A DNA stretch of 64,000 bases from Bacteroidota bacterium (GTDB lineage Bacteria > Bacteroidota > Bacteroidia > NS11-12g > UBA955), in assembly GCA_023957335.1 (NCBI GenBank), contig JAMLHC010000003.1:434001-498000 (forward strand), read 5' to 3'. The notes beneath the pieces were generated by a model that searched no databases, had not been told where the DNA came from, and saw nothing but the letters and a program-made list of their open reading frames with translations. Each line of letters opens with the position of its first letter. Position 1 is the first letter of the stretch. Shown piece after piece: positions 26,236 to 35,470 of this stretch. The translations under genes were made by a program, and so were the position numbers.

Positions 26236-27735
26236 TTGACGTTAACCATTGAAAACATATTACTTGTAGGTTCGATACTGTTATTTATCAGTATTATCGT
26301 GGGTAAAACTTCCTACAAATTTGGCGTTCCAACTTTGTTATTGTTTTTAGGGGTGGGGATGTTGGCAGGCTCAGAAGGACTGGGCGGAATCAAATTTGAC
26401 GACCCAAAAACAGCCCAATTTATTGGCATTGTGGCACTCAATTTCATTTTGTTTTCAGGCGGATTAGATACAAATTGGAAGTCTGTACGACCGGTGCTGG
26501 GACAAGGTATCATGTTGTCCACCTTAGGAGTTTTGCTTACTGCATTGACTGTGGGTACTTTTGTTTACTACCTTATTCCGGGCTTTTCTTTCATTGAAAG
26601 TATGTTATTGGGTTCTATTATCTCCTCAACGGATGCGGCAGCAGTATTCTCAATTTTGAGGTCAAAGAGCTTGTTGCTCAAAACCAACCTCAAACCTACG
26701 CTTGAGCTTGAGAGCGGAAGTAATGACCCTATGGCTTATGTGTTGACAATAACTTTCCTCTCTTTGGTACAACATCCTGAACTGAGCGCAATGTCTGTGA
26801 TTCTGGTTTTTCTGAAACAAATGATATTGGGAGGGCTTGCAGGTTTTGCTTTTGGTAAAATTACCGAAATTACCATCAACAGAATTAAATTAGATTATGA
26901 GGGAATGTATCCGATTTTGATGATAGCCATGATGTTCATTACATTTTCGGCTACTGACTTTATTGGCGGAAACGGATTTCTGGCGGTTTACATAGCCGGT
27001 GTTTTTTTAGGAAACAAAGAACTTACTCACAAACAAGATATACTCAGCATGTTTGACGGATTAGCATGGCTCATGCAGATTGTGCTGTTCCTTACACTGG
27101 GCTTATTGGTGTTTCCTAATCAGGTTTGGGACGTAATGCATATCGGAATATTGATATCTGTCTTTCTGATTTTCGTTGCTCGTCCAATCAGTGTTTTAAT
27201 CAGTCTCATACCGTTTAAAATGAAATTTAACCGAAGGCTGTATATTTCATGGGTCGGATTGCGAGGTGCTGTCCCCATTGTATTTGCAACCTATCCACTC
27301 ATTGCCGGGATAGAAAATGCAGGATTTATTTTTAATATTGTATTCTTTATCTCATTAAGTTCTTTGTTGATACAAGGCACTACACTTCCTATTGTAGCAA
27401 AATGGCTGGGCATGGTGTTGCCAAAGGATTTTCAGCCGGTTTTGAAAGAAGTGGACGAAATGGTAGCATCTTCGCCTAAATCAGTTTTGAGGGAAATTGA
27501 CATACAGCCAAGCTATTGCGCGGTGGGTAAAACAATCAAACAACTTCATCTCCCCGAATCTACGTTTATTGCTGTTATTAAAAGGAATGGGGAATATATT
27601 CGCCCCGGTGGTTCAACCGAAATACTATCCAAAGACCGATTAATGATATACACACACGACCCCGAAGACTATAGTCATGCAACTAAAATTATCAAAACAC
27701 TGGCAGATGAATGTGAAACACCACCTGTCAAGTAA
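26236..27735 (+). CDS. Potassium/proton antiporter (CPA1, NhaP2/CvrA-like)
   Basis: This 499-residue protein has 12 or so membrane helices up to residue about 385, then a soluble tail. FSGGLDTNWKSVRPV and SSTDAAAVFSILRS (the helix carrying the Asp) match CPA1 exchangers. LESGSNDPMAYVLTI holds the ND pair of the ion site. The tail (residues 410-490, IDIQPSYCAVGKTIKQLHLPES, then LMIYTHDP) is a TrkA-C/RCK-C domain, the arrangement of NhaP2-type potassium exporters. Start is TTG; no in-frame ATG lies between the promoter and the conserved first helix. Confidence 0.88.
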   Translation: MTLTIENILLVGSILLFISIIVGKTSYKFGVPTLLLFLGVGMLAGSEGLGGIKFDDPKTAQFIGIVALNFILFSGGLDTNWKSVRPVLGQGIMLSTLGVLLTALTVGTFVYYLIPGFSFIESMLLGSIISSTDAAAVFSILRSKSLLLKTNLKPTLELESGSNDPMAYVLTITFLSLVQHPELSAMSVILVFLKQMILGGLAGFAFGKITEITINRIKLDYEGMYPILMIAMMFITFSATDFIGGNGFLAVYIAGVFLGNKELTHKQDILSMFDGLAWLMQIVLFLTLGLLVFPNQVWDVMHIGILISVFLIFVARPISVLISLIPFKMKFNRRLYISWVGLRGAVPIVFATYPLIAGIENAGFIFNIVFFISLSSLLIQGTTLPIVAKWLGMVLPKDFQPVLKEVDEMVASSPKSVLREIDIQPSYCAVGKTIKQLHLPESTFIAVIKRNGEYIRPGGSTEILSKDRLMIYTHDPEDYSHATKIIKTLADECETPPVK

Positions 27736-27762
27736 GAGACTTCTTTTCAAATATTGAATAAA

Positions 27763-28599
27763 CTAATCTTTGCCTCTGGTAATTGCACCTTCCCAAGCTA
27801 TCATTGCAAGTTTTCGCTCGCTTCCCCACATATAATTTCCATATTCTCCTGATGTTCTGACAACCCTATGGCACGGCACAAGATAGGTTACGGGATTATC
27901 GCCAATGGCGGTGCCGGCAGCCCGCGCGGAGCGAGGACTGCCTATCTTCTTGGCTATATTTTGATAGGTGGTCAGTGTGCCCAAAGGTATAGTAAGCAAG
28001 GCACGCCAAACCTGAATCTGAAAATCTGTACCTTTTACGTGCAACGGAATAGGATGGTCTGTGGATTTGCCCGGATGAAATGCAGCTAAGGCACGTTCTT
28101 GTATCTCTTCCGGCTGATGACGTATATGCGCATGCGGAAAATTCTGCTTTAACATCATGATTTCTTTGTCTTCATCTTCACTGAAAACCATATAGCATAT
28201 TCCCAGAGATGTTGAAGCAATAAATAAAGTGCCAAATATGCTATTTGCCATAGAATAATGAATGATTAACCGGTCGCTTTGAATTTGCTCCACTGACATT
28301 GGAATTATATTAATCACAGGCTTTGATAGTTCCTTTTTGCGTTTAAAGGGATGGTCAAATAAGAATCCTTGTGCCGGATTGCTTTTCAACACAAACCGCG
28401 CATATTCCGGTGAAGTAAACTGCAAGAACCCCGCAGGAGGCGTTCCGCACCAATCAATAAACAAATGATTCAGCTCCTTTGGACTAATATGAAGTAATCT
28501 TGCAACCTCATCCAAGTCTTGTCGCAATTGAGGCTGTTTGTCCAACATGGACAAAACTTCCAGAATATAATCAAACTTGGTTTTCCCTTTTAATCTCAC
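27763..28599 (-). CDS. Methylated-DNA-protein cysteine methyltransferase with AraC-like N-terminus (Ada/Ogt-type)
   Basis: This 278-residue DNA-repair protein removes alkyl groups from O6-alkylguanine by transfer to its own Cys. The C-terminal domain has the full signature TTYQNIAKKIGSPRSARAAG and PCHRVV, with Cys as acceptor. Residues 1-80 resemble a helix-turn-helix half of AraC type (LDEVARLLHISPKELNHLF). This architecture lacks the Ada zinc domain that senses phosphotriesters, so autoregulation is uncertain. Confidence 0.88.
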   Translation of the reverse strand: MRLKGKTKFDYILEVLSMLDKQPQLRQDLDEVARLLHISPKELNHLFIDWCGTPPAGFLQFTSPEYARFVLKSNPAQGFLFDHPFKRKKELSKPVINIIPMSVEQIQSDRLIIHYSMANSIFGTLFIASTSLGICYMVFSEDEDKEIMMLKQNFPHAHIRHQPEEIQERALAAFHPGKSTDHPIPLHVKGTDFQIQVWRALLTIPLGTLTTYQNIAKKIGSPRSARAAGTAIGDNPVTYLVPCHRVVRTSGEYGNYMWGSERKLAMIAWEGAITRGKD

Positions 28600-28677
28600 T
28601 TCGCAGGCAAAAGTCGGGACTAATATCTTTGAGTTTTACACTTTCTACAAGAGTTTATCCTTTTGGCTGTGAATAAC

Positions 28678-30024
28678 TCATTTGCCTATACAAAATTTGG
28701 AAAAGATAGTACCTAATACCTCGTTATTAGTGATTTTCCCGGTGATAGAGCCTAATTGCTCCAATGCTGATTTGAGTTCAAAAACAACAATTTCGCCAGA
28801 CAATCCTTCATGCAAACTTTCTTTGGCTTTTTGAATAGAAACTAAGGATTCTTTGAGCGCAAACAAATGACGTGTATTGCTGATACTCACATCATGGCTC
28901 AGATAACGCTGTGTAGTTATTTCTTTAAGTTTTGTCAATAAAGAAGCAATTTCTCCTTTTTTAGCAGAAATAAAAACAGGTGTAAAAGGCAAATCAAGTT
29001 TAGCTCCTGTCAATAGCTCACTCTTGTTTATCACCCATATTATCTTGTCTTGGTGGGTGGCAAACCTTTCAAAATCTTCCTTTGCTTCGTGAATATGTTG
29101 TGCATCAATCAAATAAAGCACGATTTCGGCTTTTGATATTTTATCAAAACTACGTTCTATACCCAACTGCTCTATTTGAGAATCGGTCTGGTGTCGAATT
29201 CCGGCTGTATCTATCAGCCTAAAAAGCAAATCATTGAACAGAAAACTCTCTTCAATTGTGTCGCGTGTAGTTCCGGCAATGTCGGACACAATGGCGCGCT
29301 CTTCATTCAGCAAACAATTCAACAAAGTGGATTTGCCCGCATTTGGACGTCCTGCAATTACTAATGGAATTCCTTTTTTGATTGCATTTCCTGAACCAAA
29401 TGAATGAATGAGTTTTTGCACGTATTCTTCAGCTTTTTCAATTCGGTGCATCAATTCTGAACGATTGGCAAACTCAACATCTTCTTCTCCAAAATCAAGC
29501 TCCAATTCCAGTAAAGACAAAAACTCCAACATTTTTTCACGAATAAGCTCAATTTGATTGGACACACCTCCTTTGAGTTGTGAAAAGGCAATTTTTCTTG
29601 CTTGTTCGGACTCGGCATTAATCAAATCAGCTACGGCTTCGGCTTGTGCCAAATCAAAACGTCCGTTCAAATAAGCTCTTTGAGTAAACTCACCGGCAAG
29701 TGCAGGTCTGGCACCTGATTCTATAAGAATATTCATGATTCGTTGGCTGATTAGCGGAGAACCATGACAACTGATTTCTATTACATCTTCTTTGGTAAAC
29801 GAATGGGGAGCTTTGAAAACAGCTAAAACAACTTCGTCAATTTCTTCGTCACGAAAACGAATTTTGCCATATACCAATGAATTCGACTGAATTGCTGCAA
29901 TTTTTCTTCCAACAAATATTATATCCAGCATCTCAAAACAACCGCTTCCGGACAATCGCACAACATGCAATGCTGCTCTGTTGGCAGCAGTAGATAAGGC
30001 GACTATGACTTCGTTCGATAACAT
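28678..30024 (-). CDS. mnmE: tRNA modification GTPase MnmE
   Basis: With MnmG, MnmE adds the carboxymethylaminomethyl group to U34 of certain tRNAs. In this 448-residue protein, residues 1-115 form the folate-binding N-domain (IVALSTAANRAALHVVRLSG). The G domain sits in the middle, with P-loop GRPNAGKSTL, switch II DTAG and NKSE as the G4 motif. The invariant C-terminal CIGK ends the protein and provides the catalytic Cys. Confidence 0.95.
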   Translation of the reverse strand: MLSNEVIVALSTAANRAALHVVRLSGSGCFEMLDIIFVGRKIAAIQSNSLVYGKIRFRDEEIDEVVLAVFKAPHSFTKEDVIEISCHGSPLISQRIMNILIESGARPALAGEFTQRAYLNGRFDLAQAEAVADLINAESEQARKIAFSQLKGGVSNQIELIREKMLEFLSLLELELDFGEEDVEFANRSELMHRIEKAEEYVQKLIHSFGSGNAIKKGIPLVIAGRPNAGKSTLLNCLLNEERAIVSDIAGTTRDTIEESFLFNDLLFRLIDTAGIRHQTDSQIEQLGIERSFDKISKAEIVLYLIDAQHIHEAKEDFERFATHQDKIIWVINKSELLTGAKLDLPFTPVFISAKKGEIASLLTKLKEITTQRYLSHDVSISNTRHLFALKESLVSIQKAKESLHEGLSGEIVVFELKSALEQLGSITGKITNNEVLGTIFSKFCIGK

Positions 30025-30100
30025 TGGTGCAAAATAAGAGTTTTATTTAGCAATTATTTCAGCGCCAAGTATTGAATGTTTACTTCAACCCAGCTATTTT

Positions 30101-30220
30101 TTATTCTTCTGATTCTTTGAACAAGGTCCAAATAATGGGTGATAAAGTGATTGTCAAAATGCCGTCAAGCGGGAAAAAACCCACATTCAATATAGTTTTA
30201 TATCCATAAGAAATTGACAT
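30101..30220 (-). CDS. Possible small hydrophobic protein in the mnmE-marC gap
   Basis: A 39-codon frame on the minus strand starts at ATG 30220. It reads MSISYGYKTILNVGFFPLDG followed by ILTITLSPIIWTLF and an acidic end, a plausible single-helix membrane peptide. It has no visible promoter box and no recognised family. It is the only thing I can see in the 310-bp gap between mnmE and the MarC gene. It could be chance. Confidence 0.25.
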   Translation of the reverse strand: MSISYGYKTILNVGFFPLDGILTITLSPIIWTLFKESEE

Positions 30221-30334
30221 CCTATATTTAAAGCCAAACTAAAAACAAACTGTAATCAAGTTAGCGTTGAATTTGGCTACACCAACATATCACAAAATAA
30301 CCTTGTTTTGCAATCTTCATTCAAAAAGGTTGTA

Positions 30335-30904
30335 ATGTTTGACTACAAAGAAATTCTAACTGTTACCTTCACGCTTTTTGCGGTAATTGACGTAGTGGGC
30401 TCTGTGCCGGTAATAATTAACCTTCGTGAGAAATTAGGTCATATTCAAAGCGAAGTTGCAACCTTGGTTTCAGGCTTATTGATGTTTGCTTTTTTGTTTT
30501 TTGGAGAACAGTTTCTGGCTTTATTGAGTGTGGACATACATTCTTTTGCATTAGCAGGGTCAATTGTTATTTTCATCATTGGGCTGGAAATGGTATTAGG
30601 AATTGAATTGTTTAAAAATGATGCAGATGCCAAGACGGGCAGTATTGTCCCTATTGCTTTTCCGTTAATTGCGGGTTCAGGCACATTAACTACTGTTATG
30701 TCATTAAAAGCCGATTTCAGTTTTTACAGTATTTTGATTGGAATTACAATCAACCTATTAGTCATCTATATAGTACTAAAGTCCACCCGAAAGATTGAAA
30801 AATTACTGGGCAAGGGTGGTTTGATGGTTGTAAGGAAATTTTTTGGAATCATCCTGCTGGCAATAGCGATGAAGATTTTCAAAAACAATTTTACCTTATT
30901 GTAA
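30335..30904 (+). CDS. MarC-family integral membrane protein
   Basis: This protein of about 189 residues has six hydrophobic segments (start taken at MFDYKEILTVTFTLF; an ATG at 30308 adds nine residues). FAVIDVVGSVPVI, IPIAFPLIAGSGTLTTVM and the closing GGLMVVRKFFGIILLAIAMKIF match the MarC/UPF0056 family. The function is not established; the old link to multiple antibiotic resistance has been withdrawn for E. coli MarC. Confidence 0.85.
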   Translation: MFDYKEILTVTFTLFAVIDVVGSVPVIINLREKLGHIQSEVATLVSGLLMFAFLFFGEQFLALLSVDIHSFALAGSIVIFIIGLEMVLGIELFKNDADAKTGSIVPIAFPLIAGSGTLTTVMSLKADFSFYSILIGITINLLVIYIVLKSTRKIEKLLGKGGLMVVRKFFGIILLAIAMKIFKNNFTLL

Positions 30905-30931
30905 TTTCCCTTGTACTCCAAGCAAATTGAC

Positions 30932-30939
30932 TATTTTTG
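30932..30939 (+). promoter_or_regulatory. -7 box TATTTTTG for psd
   Basis: TATTTTTG lies 27 bp upstream of ATG 30967. The alternative TTG start at 30937 falls inside this box, which argues for the ATG. Confidence 0.5.
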
Positions 30940-30966
30940 TCCCTCTTTAAAAAAATACAGAAATCC

Positions 30967-31623
30967 ATGCGCATACACAGAGAAGGCTTTACAATTTTGT
31001 TGATTACAACCATTGTCCTATTGGTACTCAATATTGGTTTGCATTATTTAGGAATTCCGGTTTGGCTTGAAAAATCAGTTCAGGTTATTTCACTGGTTTT
31101 CTTTGTAATTGTATTACAGTTTTTCAGAAACCCCATCAGAACACTGACTACAGATACAAGTGCAGTAGTTAGCCCCGCAGACGGCAAAGTGGTGGTCATA
31201 GAAGAGGTAGAAGAAACAGAATATTTTAAAGGTAAAAGATTGCAAGTGAGCGTATTCATGTCACCTTTTAATGTGCATATTAATCGCAATCCCGTAGGAG
31301 GAACCGTAACTTATGCAAAATATCATCCCGGCAAATACTTAGTTGCGTGGCATCCCAAATCTTCTACCGAGAATGAGAGAACCACTTTCGTAATCAAAAC
31401 TGATAACGGGAAAGAGATTCTTTTTAGACAAATTGCAGGTGCTTTGGCAAAGCGAATCAAATGGTATATTCAAGAAGGACAAAAAGTCAATCAATCTCAG
31501 GAAATGGGCTTCATTAAGTTCGGTTCAAGAGTTGACCTGTATTTACCTACTGATGCTAAGATAAATGTCAAAATCGGAGATACTGTACAAGGCGGAATCA
31601 CCTCATTAGCTTATTTGACTTGA
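30967..31623 (+). CDS. psd: Phosphatidylserine decarboxylase (short proenzyme type)
   Basis: This enzyme converts phosphatidylserine to phosphatidylethanolamine on the inner membrane. The 218-residue protein starts MRIHREGF. Two N-terminal hydrophobic helices (10-55) are followed by the catalytic part: SPADGKVVVIEE, SVFMSPFNVHINRNPVGG and the cleavage motif FGSRVD. There Gly186-Ser187 should self-cleave to give the pyruvoyl group. This is the short, archaeal-like branch common in Bacteroidota. Confidence 0.92.
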   Translation: MRIHREGFTILLITTIVLLVLNIGLHYLGIPVWLEKSVQVISLVFFVIVLQFFRNPIRTLTTDTSAVVSPADGKVVVIEEVEETEYFKGKRLQVSVFMSPFNVHINRNPVGGTVTYAKYHPGKYLVAWHPKSSTENERTTFVIKTDNGKEILFRQIAGALAKRIKWYIQEGQKVNQSQEMGFIKFGSRVDLYLPTDAKINVKIGDTVQGGITSLAYLT

Positions 31624-31642
31624 TAAATCGGATTCTTGGTAT

Positions 31643-31650
31643 TATCTTTG
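31643..31650 (+). promoter_or_regulatory. -7 box TATCTTTG for the Cys/Lys-rich peptide gene
   Basis: TATCTTTG lies 33 bp before the ATG at 31683 and supports that start over an upstream in-frame TTG/ATT region. Confidence 0.5.
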
Positions 31651-31682
31651 CCTGCATAAACACGAACCAAATAAATCATATT

Positions 31683-31949
31683 ATGAAAAAGATCATCATT
31701 TCAGCAGCCTTATTTTTGTTCTTTGCCGTTGCAGTCAATGCACAAGAACCGCCTAAAGACACTAAAAAAGACAGCAAAGTTGAAGCAACCACAACTCCTG
31801 CAACCGGAGAAAACAATGTAAAACCTGAGGATAAAACCAACAATGCACATTGCAAAAAAGACGACAAAACAAAAAAAGACGGTTGTTGCAGCAGTAAAAA
31901 GAAAAAAGAGAAAAAGAAAAAATCTTGTTGTACTTCTGAAAAGAAATAA
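31683..31949 (+). CDS. Small secreted Cys- and Lys-rich protein
   Basis: This 88-residue protein has a signal peptide ending VNA-QE. The mature part is disordered-looking, rich in Lys, Thr and Glu, then carries HCKKDDKTKKDGCCSSKKK and a final KSCC. Five Cys in about 35 residues among Lys runs suggest metal binding or disulfide cross-linking. No family is recognised. The gene has its own promoter and a strong terminator that serves as one edge of the restriction island. Confidence 0.7.
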   Translation: MKKIIISAALFLFFAVAVNAQEPPKDTKKDSKVEATTTPATGENNVKPEDKTNNAHCKKDDKTKKDGCCSSKKKKEKKKKSCCTSEKK

Positions 31950-31967
31950 CATTCAAAGAGCATTATC

Positions 31968-31999
31968 AAAAAAGCCGTACAGCCATGTGCGGCTTTTTT
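31968..31999 (+). terminator. Rho-independent terminator after the Cys/Lys-rich gene
   Basis: Positions 31968-31980 pair with 31987-31999 (A6-GCCG / CGGC-T6) around a 6-nt loop. The right arm and following bases recur at 39678-39709. Confidence 0.85.
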
Positions 32000-32016
32000 T
32001 ATTACAATCCCTCAAA
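31985..32016 (+). repeat. Left 32-bp direct repeat of the restriction island
   Basis: The 32 bases starting ATGTGCGGC-T7 and ending with CTCAAA match 39678-39709 at 31 of 32 positions (one C/G difference). The copy begins in the loop of the terminator. It marks the left edge of a 7.7-kb island. Confidence 0.8.
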
Positions 32017-32050
32017 GCACGTGTTTTGCTTGCGTACGATTCCGTATTTT

Positions 32051-32080
32051 TATAGCCCACGGTTTAAACCGTGGGCTATA
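32051..32080. repeat. Perfect 30-bp palindrome inside the left island edge
   Basis: Positions 32051-32065 and 32066-32080 are exact reverse complements (core GCCCACGGTTTAAACCGTGG). It has no T-run like a terminator and resembles REP-type palindromes of Bacteroidota. The remaining bases between it and hsdR (32081-32236) hold no gene I can support. Confidence 0.6.
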
Positions 32081-32236
32081 ATGTTTTACAATATTTATAA
32101 AATGGATTCATCCATTTTCATCTATAATTTTTATTTCGTCTTCGGTCAGGTGTGTAGTTATACCGCTTGCTGTTCACGAATACCATTGAAAATAGAAAAC
32201 TTGTGAGTAATTACGTGACTGCCGTGTGGGAATTCA

Positions 32237-35200
32237 TTAGTTCTGATTTTTCTTAAAGTTTTCTGCTTGTTCAAATATCTCCACATATACTTCGTCTCTC
32301 TCAACTGGTGGATAGCCAAACTCGTCAAGCAGGAGAATTAGTCCAACTTTTAAAGCCGATTTGATGTCGTCTCGTTTGTTCCAGTCAGGGAATTTGGCTT
32401 GACCGTCAACAAGGTCTTTTACGGCTTTTGCCAATTCAATCATTTTGTTGTCTGGATATTTGAAGTCGTATTTAATGCAAAGCTCTTTCAGAATGTCGTA
32501 AAATGCTTTTTCCTGAAAGTCAATTCCCAATTCGTCACCTGCCGAAAATTCTTTGTGAACTTCCCAAATTAAGTCTGTCAAAGCGTTTGCCATTTCTTCA
32601 TACACTTCACTTCTCAAAATGTCGTTTGCATCTCGGTTGTTGTATCGTTCCACCAAGGCTTGCATTTTCTTTGAAAAGTCAATGCCTTTTACCTTGTTTA
32701 CTTTTCTTATTTCTCCAATTACTTTTGCCAATAACTGTTGAAGCAATTTGATTTTCGTGTTTGGCAATTTGATTTTTTCAATCTTAGCTAAATAGTCTTC
32801 GTCAAAAATGTCTTGTTCGGTTTCTGCTTCTTCTCCGAGTTTGAAGATTTCTTCTACTCCATCACTTTGCAATGCTTCTTTTATCATTTCCCGAACTTTA
32901 GCATTCATCTGTGCTGTGTCAGGTGCATTGCCTTTGGTCAGTTTGAAAACAATGGAACGAACTGCTAAATAAAAATGGGTGTAATCTCTTTCTGCTTGTG
33001 TTAATTGTTCGCTTCCTGCACAAATATCATAAGCGGCTTTCAGTCGCTTCACCAAGCCCATAAATCGGGTTTCAATCTCTTTAGTCTGCTGAACATATTC
33101 CGCAGCCAAATTCAAGGTGTTTAATTGCTGAATGGTTGTGCCTTTGAAATATTTTGAATTGTCAAAAGTGTGAAACAGTTTAGCCAAAAGGTCTAAATGA
33201 TTTCTTACAATGATGATGGATTCTGCAATGTCTTCAAAATTGTCTTTGTCGCCTTCGCTGTATTGCTTCAACGCCAAATTCATTTGGTTTTTGATGCCGA
33301 TATAATCTACAACCAAACCTTTGTTTTTCCCTTCAAACTTGCGGTTTACTCTGGAAATGGTCTGTATTAAATTGTGTCGTTGAATGGGTTTGTCAATGTA
33401 AATGCTATCTAAGAAAGGAACATCAAAACCAGTCAGCCACATATCCACCACAATGGCAATTTTGAAATTCGATTTTTCATTTTTGAATTGTCTGTCTAAT
33501 TCTTTGCGTTGGTCTTTTGTTCCCAACAAATCATACATTTCCCTCGGATCATCTTGTCCTCTGGTAGCAATTAGTTTGATGCGTTCAATAGGTTTCAGTT
33601 CTCGTTTGTCTTTGTCGGTAAGTATGGCACCTTCTTCTGCTGCTCGTATTTCGTTCCAATCAGGTCGTAATTCCAAAATGTTTTTATACAACTCATATGC
33701 AATTTCACGAGTGCTGCACACAAACATTGCTTTGCCTTTTACGGTTGCACCTTCTGAAATTCTGTTTTCGTAATGGTTTACAAAATCTTCGGCAACGGCT
33801 TTCAATCGGTCAGGGTCGCCAATAATGGCATACATCTGAGCCATTTCTTTTTTGCTTTGCTCAATCTGATTTTCGTTGCTTCCAATCTCGGCACACTTAG
33901 CATAATATTCTTCAATCTCTTTGAGTTTGGAATTATTCAGCAATACTTTTGCTGCTCTGCCTTCATACACAATCCGAACGGTGATTTCATCTTTCACCGA
34001 TTCCGTCATTGTGTAGGCATCCACGACTTTTCCGAAAACATCAAGCGTTGCATCTATTGGTGTTCCAGTAAAACCAACGAATGTGGCATTGGGTAACGAA
34101 TCGTGTAAATACTTTGCGAAACCATAGGTTTTGGTAACGCCCTTTTCGGTCACTTTTACTTTTTGGTCAAGGTTTACTTGGCTACGGTGTGCTTCGTCTG
34201 AAATGCAAATTACATTGGTTCTGTCCGTAAGCAGTTCGGTATCTTCTGTAAACTTGTGAATGGTAGTTAAGAAAACGCCTCCGCTTTGTCTGCCTTGAAT
34301 TAATTCTCTCAAATGTGCTCTGCTTTCAACACTTACTACTGTGTTATCTCCAATGAAATTTTTGGCATTGGTAAATTGCCCCGAAAGTTGGTCGTCTAAG
34401 TCGGTTCTGTCTGTAATTAATACAATGGTCGGGCTTTCAAAGTATTCGCTTTTCATTAAAAGCCTTGTCAGATAAAGCATTGTAAAACTCTTTCCGCAAC
34501 CTGTGGCACCAAAGTATGTTCCGCCTTTTCCGTTTCCTTCGGGCTTTTGGGCTTTCTTGATATTGTCATACAATGCCCTTGCAGCATAATATTGCGGATA
34601 GCGACAAACTATTTTCTCATTTTTCTTAGAACTATCAGGAATGTAAATGAAGTTGCGGATAATGTCACGCAAACGGTTTTTATTGAACATTCCTTGAATC
34701 AAGGTGAACATTGAATCTATGCCATCAACATCTTTGGCAAGTCCTGCAACACGTCTCCAGGCATAGAAAAATTCATACGGTGCAAAGAATGAACCTGCTT
34801 TGTTGTTTACACCATCACTAATTACACAAAAAGCATTGTATTTGAAGAGTTCAGGAATGTCTCTATGGTAGCGAACAGTTAACTGCTTGTAAGCATCATA
34901 AATGGTGGCTTCTTCACGAATGGCCGATTTGAATTCAAATACCACCAAAGGCAAACCATTGATATACACTATGCCGTCCGGTATGCGTTTTTCTGAACCA
35001 ATAATTTCCAATTGGTTGACAAACTTGTAAATGTTGTTGTCAGCTTGTGCTGAGCCTGTCGAAGCAGGATATTGTTCTTCAGGTTCGGCTGCTATGGAAA
35101 TTACTTCATCTTCATTGGGTTGGCGGTGTTTATTTAAACCTGCGTAATTGATTAACTGAATGTAAATGTCTTTTTGATTGCGGTCTTCACGTTTTAGGAT

Positions 35201-35470
35201 GAAACCGTCTGAAAGCATTTTTAAAAATGTTTTGTTGCTTTCGTAAAGGTCAGAAGATGAAAGAGATTTGAGTTGAAGAATGATAGATTTGATTTCGTTT
35301 AAGGTAATGCCTTGACCTGCGTATTGAGTTAACAGAAAGTTTTGCAAATCTTCTTCTATCAATACTTCTTCGGGCTTACGAGTTATCGTAATGCCTAAGT
35401 GGTGGGGAAATCCTTCTTGCCCCAACAACTCGGTAAACGCTTTCTCTAATTTTTCTTCGGTGAATTTCAT
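32237..35470 (-). CDS. hsdR: Type I restriction enzyme R subunit HsdR
   Basis: This 1,077-residue motor and nuclease subunit cuts DNA far from an unmethylated site. The N-terminal nuclease has PD at about 164 and EFK at 179-181 (VVFEFKSAIREEATIYDAYKQL). The helicase follows with Walker A GATGCGKSFT, DEAH in CISDEAHRSQ, and VGFTGTPID. MWLTGFDVPFLDSIYID and TISRVNRKFEGKNKGLVVDYIG are motifs V and VI. The C-terminal 300 residues are the helical HsdM-contact region. Residues 136-142 (ASTGSAQ) are encoded by a short repeat also present in hsdM. The start overlaps the stop of the transposase gene by ATGA. Confidence 0.95.
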   Translation of the reverse strand: MKFTEEKLEKAFTELLGQEGFPHHLGITITRKPEEVLIEEDLQNFLLTQYAGQGITLNEIKSIILQLKSLSSSDLYESNKTFLKMLSDGFILKREDRNQKDIYIQLINYAGLNKHRQPNEDEVISIAAEPEEQYPASTGSAQADNNIYKFVNQLEIIGSEKRIPDGIVYINGLPLVVFEFKSAIREEATIYDAYKQLTVRYHRDIPELFKYNAFCVISDGVNNKAGSFFAPYEFFYAWRRVAGLAKDVDGIDSMFTLIQGMFNKNRLRDIIRNFIYIPDSSKKNEKIVCRYPQYYAARALYDNIKKAQKPEGNGKGGTYFGATGCGKSFTMLYLTRLLMKSEYFESPTIVLITDRTDLDDQLSGQFTNAKNFIGDNTVVSVESRAHLRELIQGRQSGGVFLTTIHKFTEDTELLTDRTNVICISDEAHRSQVNLDQKVKVTEKGVTKTYGFAKYLHDSLPNATFVGFTGTPIDATLDVFGKVVDAYTMTESVKDEITVRIVYEGRAAKVLLNNSKLKEIEEYYAKCAEIGSNENQIEQSKKEMAQMYAIIGDPDRLKAVAEDFVNHYENRISEGATVKGKAMFVCSTREIAYELYKNILELRPDWNEIRAAEEGAILTDKDKRELKPIERIKLIATRGQDDPREMYDLLGTKDQRKELDRQFKNEKSNFKIAIVVDMWLTGFDVPFLDSIYIDKPIQRHNLIQTISRVNRKFEGKNKGLVVDYIGIKNQMNLALKQYSEGDKDNFEDIAESIIIVRNHLDLLAKLFHTFDNSKYFKGTTIQQLNTLNLAAEYVQQTKEIETRFMGLVKRLKAAYDICAGSEQLTQAERDYTHFYLAVRSIVFKLTKGNAPDTAQMNAKVREMIKEALQSDGVEEIFKLGEEAETEQDIFDEDYLAKIEKIKLPNTKIKLLQQLLAKVIGEIRKVNKVKGIDFSKKMQALVERYNNRDANDILRSEVYEEMANALTDLIWEVHKEFSAGDELGIDFQEKAFYDILKELCIKYDFKYPDNKMIELAKAVKDLVDGQAKFPDWNKRDDIKSALKVGLILLLDEFGYPPVERDEVYVEIFEQAENFKKNQN
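35051..35063. repeat. Short dispersed repeat (TTCGACARGCTCA) inside hsdR
   Basis: TGAGCCTGTCGAA here, TGAGCTTGTCGAA at 39294-39306 in hsdM and a weaker TGAACCTGTCGAA at 42098-42110 form a small family. Here it encodes STGSA in a low-complexity stretch between two conserved parts of HsdR, an in-frame insertion. Confidence 0.5.

Noticed and set aside
30937..30966. TTG start for psd
   Set aside because: The TTG lies inside the predicted -7 box; the ATG at 30967 gives the usual MRIHREG start and length.
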